20,231 bases of DNA from Patescibacteria group bacterium. GTDB taxonomy: Bacteria; Patescibacteriota; Minisyncoccia; JAHIHE01. Where the stretch lies: NCBI GenBank assembly GCA_018896765.1, contig JAHILZ010000020.1, positions 1-20,231 of the forward strand, given 5' to 3'. Of the stretch, positions 1 through 7,121 are shown piece by piece. Position numbers and translations under genes: made by a program. The notes under the pieces were generated by a model. It saw only the letters and a list, made by a program, of their open reading frames with translations, did no database searches and was not told where the DNA came from. Position 1 is the first letter of the stretch. Every line of letters starts with the position of its first letter.

Positions 1-2
1 AA

Positions 3-101
3 GAACAGAAATCCAAATTAGTTGTTAAATTAATTAAAAAATTATCATTCAAAATCAATCCAAAGTCGAAAGAAAAATTAAAAAAGTTGAAAATTATTTA
101 A
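3..101 (+). CDS. possible 3' end of an upstream gene (partial)
   Basis: A reading frame that is open from the window edge ends at TAA (99-101). The 32 visible residues are very rich in lysine and leucine and end in KLKKLKII. Nothing in it is recognisable. It could be the basic C-terminal tail of a gene starting outside the window, or chance in AT-rich DNA. Confidence 0.25.
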   Translation, partial: EQKSKLVVKLIKKLSFKINPKSKEKLKKLKII

Positions 102-141
102 TAAAATCACCTGCTCACTTTCATTCTGCATATAACCGTTA

Positions 142-187
142 ATATGTTAGAATGTTAAAATGTTAACATGTTAAAGTGTTAAAATGA
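142..187. repeat. short tandem repeat of ATGTTAAA-like units
   Basis: Five to six imperfect 8-10 bp units of the type ATGTTARAA lie directly upstream of the PrsW-like gene, where a ribosome binding site would be expected. No Shine-Dalgarno sequence is visible there. Confidence 0.7.
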
Positions 188-191
188 TTTA

Positions 192-944
192 ATGCCATAT
201 AATTATTTTCTTGCGATTGTTTTGGGAATTCTGCCCAGCGCGGCCTGGCTTGCTTTTTATTTGCGGAAAGACATCCATCCCGAACCCAAAAAATGGCTTT
301 TGCTGATATTTCTAGCCGGGGTGGCCATCGTGCCTTTGGTAATCGTCATTGAATGGCAAGCTATCGGATTTTTCAATTTTCTAAATTCAGCTTTGCCGGA
401 TTTTTTCAATTCTTTCGCGAAAAATCTCGCGATTGTTTTCATCGGCATCGCGGCGATAGAAGAATTTTTCAAATATCTGATCGTGCGCCTGGCAATGAAG
501 CATAATCCGGTTTTCGACGAGCCCGAGGACGCAATGATCTATATGATCGTCGCGGCTCTAGGATTTGCGGCGGTTGAAAATATCATGGTGATGCTTCTGT
601 TCGCGCCGACTTTTTTCTTTGATCCGGCTCTGCCTATTTATATATTGGCGCTTCGCTTTATTGGAGCCACTTTTATTCATACTTTGGCGTCGGCCATCAT
701 CGGATTCTATTACGCTCTCTCGCTGTGCGAACGCGACCGATGTCCGACAAATCCGCGCCTGCTGATAGCCAAAGGTTTTACCATTGCCATACTTTTACAC
801 GGCGTTTTTAATTATTTTATCATAATTTCCAAAGAAACATCGGCGATCTATCTCAGCATTCCTCTGATGATCATCGCGGTTTTTATTTCAAAAGATTTTA
901 AAATTCTCCAGGGAATTTCACCGCAAAAATTCAATCACAATTAG
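192..944 (+). CDS. PrsW-family intramembrane metalloprotease
   Basis: A 250-residue polytopic membrane protein with about seven to eight hydrophobic segments. The PrsW/CPBP-like signature is seen in order: EEFFK at 90-94, an acidic FDEPEDAM stretch at 108-115, AVEN with E129, H163 in FIHTLASA and H203 in LLHGVFN. These glutamates and histidines are the conserved, presumably metal-binding residues of this family. PrsW of Bacillus subtilis cleaves an anti-sigma factor, but no anti-sigma or sigma gene is in this window, so the substrate is unknown. The length fits the family. The ATG at 192 follows an AT-rich tandem repeat without a Shine-Dalgarno site, so leaderless or weakly primed translation is possible. 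A hairpin terminator follows at 976. The family call is secure; the specific role is not. Confidence 0.85.
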   Translation: MPYNYFLAIVLGILPSAAWLAFYLRKDIHPEPKKWLLLIFLAGVAIVPLVIVIEWQAIGFFNFLNSALPDFFNSFAKNLAIVFIGIAAIEEFFKYLIVRLAMKHNPVFDEPEDAMIYMIVAALGFAAVENIMVMLLFAPTFFFDPALPIYILALRFIGATFIHTLASAIIGFYYALSLCERDRCPTNPRLLIAKGFTIAILLHGVFNYFIIISKETSAIYLSIPLMIIAVFISKDFKILQGISPQKFNHN

Positions 945-975
945 CCGGCTGATTTGCGATTAAGTCCAGATCGAG

Positions 976-1004
976 AAAACGGGGTTGCCTAATTCCCCGT
1001 TTTT
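976..1004 (+). terminator. rho-independent terminator after the PrsW-like gene
   Basis: Perfect 9-bp stem AAAACGGGG (976-984) with CCCCGTTTT (995-1003), a 10-nt loop and a short T run. It separates the protease gene from dnaE. Confidence 0.85.
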
Positions 1005-1052
1005 GTTAGAATGATTATACTAGAGAGTAGAGAGTAGAGCCACATTCCAAAT

Positions 1053-4000
1053 ATGAAATTTACCCATCTCCATGTGCACACGCATTACAGTCTTCTTGAC
1101 GGGATGATACAGATCGACCCGTTGATTGAACGCGCCAAAAAACTCGGAATGACCAGCTTGGCCATCACCGATCACGGCGCGATGTATGGCGCGATAGAAT
1201 TTTATAAAAAAGCCATTGCCGCCGGCATCAAGCCGATTATCGGCATGGAAGCGTATGTTGCCAAAACAAAACTTGCGTCCAAACAGCCGAAAATCGACGA
1301 TGCCCGTTATCATCTGGTTCTTTTGGCAAAAAACGAGGAAGGCTATAAAAACCTGATCAAGCTGAATTCCATTTCCCATCTGGAAGGTTTTTATTATAAG
1401 CCCAGAATTGACAGAGAGATTTTGAGAAAATACGCGAAAGGCATTATCGGCCTTTCGGCCTGCATTAAAGGCGAAATCGGCCAGGCAATTTTAGGCAATG
1501 ACAGAGAAAAAGCGGAAACGCTTGCCCGCGAATATGAAGATATTTTTGGCCATGAAAATTTCTATCTGGAACTCGAACCCCATCCAAATTTAAAAGAACA
1601 GCTTATCGTTAACAAAGCTTTAATTGAAATTTCCAAAAAATTAAATATTCCTCTGGTAGCGACAAACGACGCGCACTATTTATTAAAAGAAGATGCCGAA
1701 GCGCAAGATACTCTGCTTTGCATCCAAATGAATAGAAAAGTTGCCGAGAAAGACAGGATAAGCATGCTCGGAGAAGATTTTTCCTTTAAAACACCGGAAG
1801 AAATGATTGAGTCAATGAAAGAAACGCCTGAGGCAATCGAAAATACTCAAAAAATCGCGTCTATGTGCAATCTGGCAATCGAACTTGCCGCTCGGCATTT
1901 TCCCGCCTTCCCAATACCGGAAAATTATAATGTCGACCAATATTTAAAAAGAAAAACCTACGAGGGTTTGGCGAAAAGAAATAACTTCGATATAAAAACG
2001 GAAAGCGAGCTGTCTGGCGTTCTGCGGAAAAAAGTCAGCGCTAAAGAAATAGAAAGAATCGAATACGAACTGAGCATTATCGTACAAAAAGGATATTCGG
2101 CCTATTTTCTCATCGTGGCGGATTTCGTCAATTGGTCAAGAAAAGAAGGAATAATTTCCGCGACTAGAGGTTCCGCCGCCGGAAGCTTCGTGTCTTATTG
2201 CTTGGGAATTTATAATGTCAATCCCCTAAACTATAACCTGCCCTTTGAAAGATTTTTAAACCCTTATCGCCCGTCTCCGCCTGATATTGATATGGACTTT
2301 GCCGACGACAAGCGCGACAAAGTAATTGAATATGTCACTCAAAAATACGGCAAGAATAAAGTGGCCCAAATCGTCACTTTTGGAACCATGGCCGCCAGAG
2401 CTTCGGTGCGCGATGTGGCCCGAGCGCTCGGCATACCATACGCTAAATCCGACTCCATCGCCAAAATGATTCCGATGGGAAGCCAGGGCGCCGCCATGAC
2501 ATTGGCGCAAGCAAAAAAGCTTACGCCTGAACTGGCCGCCGCTTACAAAAACGATCCGGAAGTCCGAAAAATTATGGACTTGGCGGAAAAACTGGAAGGA
2601 GTGGCGCGCCACGCGTCGGTGCACGCGGCCGGAGTGGTTATTTCGCCTACTGATCTGACTGATTATCTGCCGCTTCAGCACGATCCGGGCGGAGAAAAAA
2701 TTATCACTCAATATGAAATGGGCGCCGTTGAAGAAGTGGGTTTGGTAAAAATGGACTTTCTGGGAATAAGAAATTTATCAATTTTAGGGCAAGCGGTAAA
2801 AATAGTCAAAGGCACTAAAGGCATCGCTGTTGATTTTCAAACTATCCCCATGGACGATAAAAAAACATTTGACCTTTTGGCCAAAGGCCAAACTATGGGA
2901 GTTTTCCAGCTTTCCGGTTCCGGCATGACGCGCTACCTGAAAGAATTAAAGCCGACAAGCATTTTCGACATTATGGCTATGGTGGCGCTTTTTAGGCCCG
3001 GCCCGATGAATTCCATCCCGGATTTTATCGCCAGAAAACACAATCCCGCGCTCATCAAATATCTTGATCCTCGAATGAAAGAAATTCTCAAAATATCTTA
3101 CGGCATTATCACCTACCAAGATGACGTGCTTTTGATCGCTATCAATATCGCCGGCTATACATGGGAAGAAGCCGACAAGCTCCGCAAGGCCATGGGCAAA
3201 AAAATAGCCAAAGAAATGGCGCGCCAAAAAATAAAATTCATACAAGGCGCGACTGCCGGCGGAATGACGCCGCAAAAAGCCCAAGAGCTTTTTACTCTGA
3301 TTGAGCCATTCGCCGCTTACGGATTCAACAAAGCCCATGCCGCCAGCTACGCCAATGTCGCTTATTACACGGCCTATATGAAAGCCAATTTCCCCGCGGA
3401 ATTCATGGCGGCGGTTATGACCGCGGAATCCGACGATACCGAAAAAATCGCCGAGGCGGTGGAAGAGTGCGAGAATATGGAAATAAAAGTCTTGCCCCCG
3501 GATATCAACGAAAGCTTGAAAAACTTTACCTATATCGATGAAAAAACCATACGATTTGGATTGCTGGCGATTAAAAATATCGGCGAAAAATTCGTCGAAA
3601 ACTTGGTCGCGGAAAGAAAAGCCAAAGGCGCATTTAAAAATTTCGAAGACCTTATCGAAAGATTGGATCCGCATGAACTAAATAAAAAATCCATTGAAGC
3701 GCTGGCAAAAACAGGAGCGCTCGATAAATTCCTGCCCCGCCATACAATTGTCGAAAATATTGAAAAAATACTCGAATATTCCCATGAAATACATAAAAAT
3801 AAAAACAGCATGCAAGCCAGTCTTTTTGGCGATGCCGCTTTTTCCATAAATCATTTAATCCTGCCCTCTCGCAAACTAACCGCCGACGACAAAACGGAAT
3901 ATTTAAAGTGGGAAAAAGAATTGATGGGCTTGTATGTTTCCGGCCACCCGCTCGCCCGCTACAGCCAATATTTCAAAAAAATCGGCACGCCGATCAAAGA

Positions 4001-4646
4001 CCTAAAGCATAAAAGCGAAGGATCTCCGGTAAAAATCGGCGCGATTATCAATAGCGCGAAAAAAATACTCACTAAAACCGGCAGAACAATGGTTTTCGCC
4101 GAAGTGGAAGACCTTACCGGAAAAACCGAAGCCGTAGTTTTCGCGAAAGTTTTGGATAAAAATCCGGCGGTCTGGACCGAAAACAATATCGTCATAATCA
4201 GCGGCAAAGTCAATTTCCGCGATCAAACTCCCAAAATTCTCGCCGATGAAGCGGCTATAATCACCGAAGAAAAATTAAAATCGCATTCTAACGAGACATC
4301 TTCCGCCGGCGATAATCATTCGGCCAAAAACCAAACAATTAACCGCGATGAAATATATAATGCCTCAGGATGCGTACAAATCAGTGACGCGGGCGGAAAA
4401 TATAATTTTGCGCCGTCGCCGAAAATTTTTATCAAAATCAGCGCTGACTGGGACAAAGAAAAAATGACCGAACTGAAAAAAATAATCGAGAACTCGGAAA
4501 AAGGCGCCAGCCAAGTAATTCTCAATATTGAATCTGCTTCCTCCGCCGCCAAAACCATCAAAACGCCGTATTCGGTGAATTACACGGCGGCATTGCGGGA
4601 AATATTGGAAAAAATGGCGGCTAGAGAAAATATAAAGATTGAATAG
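1053..4646 (+). CDS. dnaE: DNA polymerase III subunit alpha
   Basis: Replicative DNA polymerase, 1197 residues, the usual length for DnaE. The N-terminal PHP domain (about 1-210) keeps its metal-ligand motifs: HLHVHTHYS from residue 5, ITDHG, GMEAY, and ATNDAHYL near 205. This suggests an active PHP proofreading centre, as in many bacteria other than E. coli. The family C palm carries PDIDMDF at 410-416 (D411 and D413) and MDFLG with D568, which match the three catalytic aspartates of E. coli DnaE. The fingers contain QDDVLLIA and the YTWEEADKLRKAMGKK segment. A helix-hairpin-helix region and an OB-fold (about 985-1080) follow, then a less conserved tail rich in Ser/Asn before the last 70 residues. 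Upstream DNA has a GAGAGTA repeat and a TATACT box (1016-1021) but no good -35. The thrS promoter starts 10 bases after the stop codon. Confidence 0.97.
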   Translation: MKFTHLHVHTHYSLLDGMIQIDPLIERAKKLGMTSLAITDHGAMYGAIEFYKKAIAAGIKPIIGMEAYVAKTKLASKQPKIDDARYHLVLLAKNEEGYKNLIKLNSISHLEGFYYKPRIDREILRKYAKGIIGLSACIKGEIGQAILGNDREKAETLAREYEDIFGHENFYLELEPHPNLKEQLIVNKALIEISKKLNIPLVATNDAHYLLKEDAEAQDTLLCIQMNRKVAEKDRISMLGEDFSFKTPEEMIESMKETPEAIENTQKIASMCNLAIELAARHFPAFPIPENYNVDQYLKRKTYEGLAKRNNFDIKTESELSGVLRKKVSAKEIERIEYELSIIVQKGYSAYFLIVADFVNWSRKEGIISATRGSAAGSFVSYCLGIYNVNPLNYNLPFERFLNPYRPSPPDIDMDFADDKRDKVIEYVTQKYGKNKVAQIVTFGTMAARASVRDVARALGIPYAKSDSIAKMIPMGSQGAAMTLAQAKKLTPELAAAYKNDPEVRKIMDLAEKLEGVARHASVHAAGVVISPTDLTDYLPLQHDPGGEKIITQYEMGAVEEVGLVKMDFLGIRNLSILGQAVKIVKGTKGIAVDFQTIPMDDKKTFDLLAKGQTMGVFQLSGSGMTRYLKELKPTSIFDIMAMVALFRPGPMNSIPDFIARKHNPALIKYLDPRMKEILKISYGIITYQDDVLLIAINIAGYTWEEADKLRKAMGKKIAKEMARQKIKFIQGATAGGMTPQKAQELFTLIEPFAAYGFNKAHAASYANVAYYTAYMKANFPAEFMAAVMTAESDDTEKIAEAVEECENMEIKVLPPDINESLKNFTYIDEKTIRFGLLAIKNIGEKFVENLVAERKAKGAFKNFEDLIERLDPHELNKKSIEALAKTGALDKFLPRHTIVENIEKILEYSHEIHKNKNSMQASLFGDAAFSINHLILPSRKLTADDKTEYLKWEKELMGLYVSGHPLARYSQYFKKIGTPIKDLKHKSEGSPVKIGAIINSAKKILTKTGRTMVFAEVEDLTGKTEAVVFAKVLDKNPAVWTENNIVIISGKVNFRDQTPKILADEAAIITEEKLKSHSNETSSAGDNHSAKNQTINRDEIYNASGCVQISDAGGKYNFAPSPKIFIKISADWDKEKMTELKKIIENSEKGASQVILNIESASSAAKTIKTPYSVNYTAALREILEKMAARENIKIE

Positions 4647-4655
4647 CGCCAGCAT

Positions 4656-4684
4656 TTGACACCTTTCTTATAATCCTCTATTAT
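4656..4684 (+). promoter_or_regulatory. sigma-70-type promoter of the thrS leader
   Basis: TTGACA (4656-4661), a 17-bp spacer and TATTAT (4679-4684). The likely transcription start is near 4691, placing the promoter exactly before the T-box leader. Confidence 0.85.
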
Positions 4685-4687
4685 ATA

Positions 4688-4875
4688 TCTAGAAACGATT
4701 GAAAGGCCTACCAAGCCTTTTTCAACAGAAGAATCCCGCCTTAGCGGGACTAAGTTTCTAGACAATTTGAAAGCTTGCCCTTCCGAAGCCTTTGGCGAAG
4801 GATGGTAAATATTTGGGTGGAACCGCCCCGACTGATCGGGACCCCTGAAGTACTAATTTGAGTAGTGCTTTTTTA
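4688..4875 (+). promoter_or_regulatory. T-box riboswitch, thrS leader
   Basis: The T-box core GGGTGGAACCGCC lies at 4815-4827. An antiterminator can form around it: GGG 4815-4817 with CCC 4842-4844, the bulge TGGAACC, and CCCGA 4827-4831 with TCGGG 4836-4840. TGGA (4818-4821) would pair with an uncharged tRNA ending UCCA. A 9-bp helix, TCTAGAAAC (4688-4696) with GTTTCTAGA (4754-4762), closes a Stem I-like domain. A stem III-like hairpin follows at 4779-4801. A terminator hairpin AAGTACT (4848-4854) with AGTGCTT (4864-4870) ends in six T. Two threonine codons are possible specifiers: ACC (4710-4712) in a 7-nt hairpin loop, or ACT (4749-4751) just above the closing helix; both are followed by A. 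T-boxes sense uncharged tRNA and allow read-through when charging is low, which fits thrS downstream. The Stem I is not canonical, and the terminator does not obviously overlap the antiterminator. Confidence 0.85.
4735..4749. repeat. GC-rich palindrome inside the T-box leader
   Basis: CCCGC..GCGGG palindrome with a TTAG-type loop, extended by one T-A pair. It belongs to the same CCCGC/GCGGG hairpin type found inside miaB near 9424-9456. In the leader it forms the second hairpin within the Stem I-like domain. Confidence 0.6.
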
Positions 4876-4885
4876 TTATTCAAAT

Positions 4886-5003
4886 TAAGGCTAAATTTTA
4901 AGTTTTAAATTTTAAATCAAGTCTAAATTATTAAATGAATAAATAATTTAAAATTTTATCATTTGGGATTTCATTTTAAATTTCAAATTTAGACTTTAGA
5001 CTT
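4886..5003 (+). repeat. AT-rich 'AAGGCTAAATTTT...TAGACTTTAGACTTA' element, copy 1
   Basis: About 118 bp of A/T words that starts AAGGCTAAATTTTAAG and ends TTTAGACTTTAGACTTA. The same ends occur at 11685-11801 (reverse), 20015-20133 and 20134 to the window end, and a rearranged form at 18375-18489. This copy sits between the T-box terminator and the thrS start codon, so it forms most of the 5' untranslated region. Confidence 0.8.
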
Positions 5004-5024
5004 AAATTTATAAACAATAAACTT

Positions 5025-6803
5025 ATGAACAAAAATAACGCCATTAAAAAAGATAAATTTAATCTTGAAATTAAACGCCACTCTCTCGCCCATATTCTCG
5101 CTTCAGCCGTGCTTGATATGTTTCCCGAGGCGAAATTCGGCATCGGACCGAATATCGAAAACGGTTTCTATTACGATTTCGATCTGCCTAGGACTTTGAT
5201 TCCGGAAGATTTGCCGATACTGGAAGAAAAAATGAGAAAAATAATCAATAAAAATCTGCCATTTGAACGCCAAGAAATTACTCGCGCCGACGCGGTTCTC
5301 CGTTTTGGCAAAGCCAAGCAAATTTACAAATTGGAAATTTTGGAAACTGAAGCGAAGGAAGACAAAGTAACCGTTTATCGCGCCGGGAATTTCGTGGATC
5401 TTTGCCGCGGCCCGCATATTGATTCCGCCGGCGAAATTGACGCTACCGGTTTCAAATTGGCCAAAATCGCCGGCGCTTATTGGCGCGGAGACGAGAAAAA
5501 TAAAATGCTCCAGCGAATTTACGGCGTGGCTTTTCAAGATAAAAAAGAATTGGCGGAGTTTCTAAAACTGCAGGAAGAAGCGGAAAAAAGAGATCATAGA
5601 AAGCTAGCGGAACAACTTGATTTATTTATGATTTCCGAAGAAATCGGCAAAGGATTGCCTCTCTGGCTCCCAAAAGGCGCTTTTATTAGGAAAAAACTCG
5701 AAGACTATATGTACGAAATAGAGAAAAAAAACGGATATGATTTAGTTTATACTCCTGTTCTGACTCATGAAAAATTATACAAAACTTCAGGGCATTTGGC
5801 GCATTACAAAAATGATATGTATAGTCCCATCGATATCGAAGGAGAAAAATATTACCTGAAGCCGATGAATTGCCCCCATCACCATATAATGTTCAAGCAT
5901 AAACCAAAAAGCTATAAAGATCTTCCATTAAGATTATCCGACTTCGGCTTGCTTCATAGATTTGAAAGATCCGGCGTCCTTACTGGCTTGATTAGAGCGA
6001 GATGTTTTTCTCAAAATGACGCCCATATTTATTGCTCCCAAAATCAAGTTAAGGAAGAATTTGTTAAAGTTATTAGAATGTTTCAAAAAGTTTATGATGA
6101 TTTTAACATTAAAAATTATTGGTTCAGACTTTCTTTGCCGGATTTTAAAAACAAAGAAAAATATGGCGATATAGAAAATATAGAGCTTTGGGAAAAATCT
6201 GCCGAGTTTGCCAGAGAAGCTATGAATGAGTTGAATGTAAAATTTGTTGAAGTAGAAGGCGAAGCGGCGTTTTATGGACCGAAGATCGATGCCCAGATCA
6301 AAAATGTGGCGGGAAAAGAAGACTCAATAGCAACTTGCCAAATAGACTTCTATTCGCCTGAAAGATTTGATCTGTCATTTATCAATGAAAAGGGCAGCAA
6401 AGAAAGACCGGTCATAATACACCGGGCAATAATGGGTTCATTCGACAGATTCTTCGCGTTTCTAGTCGAACAAACGGCCGGCGCTTTCCCTGCTTGGCTC
6501 GCCCCTGTCCAAGTAAAAATTCTTCCAATCTCAACGGAAAAACATCTTGATTACGCCCAAAAAATCCATTCGCGATTATTAGAGAATGAGATTCGCGTCG
6601 AGATTAGCGATGAAAATGAAACCCTTGGCAAAAAAATCCGCGCCGGCGAATTGCAAAAAATCCCTTATCTCTTGATCGTCGGCGATAAAGAAAAGGAATC
6701 CGAATCGGTAAATGTCCGAACTCGCGGAAAAAAGGAAACTGAAACCGTGAAAATAACGGATTTTATTGAAAAAATTAAAAAAGAAATTGAAGAAAAAAAA
6801 TAA
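5025..6803 (+). CDS. thrS: threonine--tRNA ligase without TGS domain
   Basis: Charges tRNA-Thr with threonine in the cytoplasm. It has 592 residues and starts almost directly with the editing domain: HSLAH (H19, H23) and CRGPH (C127, H131) form the HxxxH/CxxxH site that removes mischarged serine. The class II catalytic core carries the zinc ligands C283, H334 and H466, with spacing like C334, H385 and H511 of E. coli. Motif 2 is LLHRFERSG. The anticodon-binding domain covers about 495-585. Compared with E. coli (642 residues, editing H73/H77), about 54 N-terminal residues are missing, which corresponds to the TGS domain. No in-frame extension upstream is plausible, because the leader is an AT repeat and a T-box. 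Expression is probably controlled by that T-box. A hairpin follows at 6820. Confidence 0.97.
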   Translation: MNKNNAIKKDKFNLEIKRHSLAHILASAVLDMFPEAKFGIGPNIENGFYYDFDLPRTLIPEDLPILEEKMRKIINKNLPFERQEITRADAVLRFGKAKQIYKLEILETEAKEDKVTVYRAGNFVDLCRGPHIDSAGEIDATGFKLAKIAGAYWRGDEKNKMLQRIYGVAFQDKKELAEFLKLQEEAEKRDHRKLAEQLDLFMISEEIGKGLPLWLPKGAFIRKKLEDYMYEIEKKNGYDLVYTPVLTHEKLYKTSGHLAHYKNDMYSPIDIEGEKYYLKPMNCPHHHIMFKHKPKSYKDLPLRLSDFGLLHRFERSGVLTGLIRARCFSQNDAHIYCSQNQVKEEFVKVIRMFQKVYDDFNIKNYWFRLSLPDFKNKEKYGDIENIELWEKSAEFAREAMNELNVKFVEVEGEAAFYGPKIDAQIKNVAGKEDSIATCQIDFYSPERFDLSFINEKGSKERPVIIHRAIMGSFDRFFAFLVEQTAGAFPAWLAPVQVKILPISTEKHLDYAQKIHSRLLENEIRVEISDENETLGKKIRAGELQKIPYLLIVGDKEKESESVNVRTRGKKETETVKITDFIEKIKKEIEEKK

Positions 6804-6805
6804 CC

Positions 6806-6849
6806 TTAAAAACAAAACGGCACTATGATAATTCATATTATCATAGTGC
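6806..6849 (-). terminator. terminator of the 63-codon minus-strand gene
   Basis: Perfect 12-bp stem (6820-6831 with 6838-6849) and a 6-nt loop. On the minus strand it is followed by CGTTTTGTTTTT, a good U tract. On the plus strand only TT follows, so it is a weak terminator for thrS at best. Confidence 0.8.
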
Positions 6850-6873
6850 TTGGAACAATAAAAAAAGAAGAGA

Positions 6874-7065
6874 CTAATTGCGTCTCAACTGTTTATTTTT
6901 TTCTTTATTAGACAATCTTGCCTTAATCAGACTGTCAAGAGAGACATACTTTCCCTCTATAAGAACGAGCCGCTCTCCCCTTACATTACATATGGGGATA
7001 TACACTCCCTCTATTAGGACCATTTCTTGTCCTCCTATTATTATCATTTCTACCGATGGTTCCAT
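6874..7065 (-). CDS. small protein with an internal repeat, function unknown
   Basis: Not recognised. It is a real gene by its signals: GGAGG (complement of 7075-7079) lies 9 bases before the ATG, a consensus promoter sits just upstream (7093-7121), and a 12-bp terminator follows. The 63-residue product holds two similar 14-residue segments with an 18-residue period: residues 12-25 with MVLIEGVYIPI and 30-43 with LVLIEGKYVSL. They look like paired beta-hairpin units. The C-terminus is a basic tail (KARLSNKEKNKQLRRN). There is no membrane segment or signal peptide, so a small cytoplasmic protein, perhaps nucleic-acid or ligand binding, is a guess only. It runs against its neighbours thrS and the PMT gene and forms its own transcription unit. 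Confidence 0.75.
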   Translation of the reverse strand: MEPSVEMIIIGGQEMVLIEGVYIPICNVRGERLVLIEGKYVSLDSLIKARLSNKEKNKQLRRN

Positions 7066-7074
7066 TTTATCAAT

Positions 7075-7079
7075 CCTCC
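7075..7079 (-). promoter_or_regulatory. Shine-Dalgarno site of the 63-codon gene
   Basis: GGAGG on the minus strand, 9 bases upstream of the ATG at 7063-7065. Most large genes in this window lack such a site, so it is decisive for calling the small gene real. Confidence 0.85.
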
Positions 7080-7092
7080 GCTGATTAATTAC

Positions 7093-7121
7093 ATTCTAAG
7101 CAAATTATGCGCAAATGTCAA
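7093..7121 (-). promoter_or_regulatory. promoter of the 63-codon gene, overlapping the PMT start codon
   Basis: On the minus strand: TTGACA (7116-7121), 17-bp spacer, TAGAAT (7093-7098). The -35 hexamer shares bases with the ATGTCAA that begins the divergent PMT gene at 7115. Confidence 0.8.

Noticed and set aside
2256..3674. Long minus-strand frames inside dnaE
   Set aside because: Antisense shadows of a highly conserved gene; their proteins show no domain pattern and no start signals.
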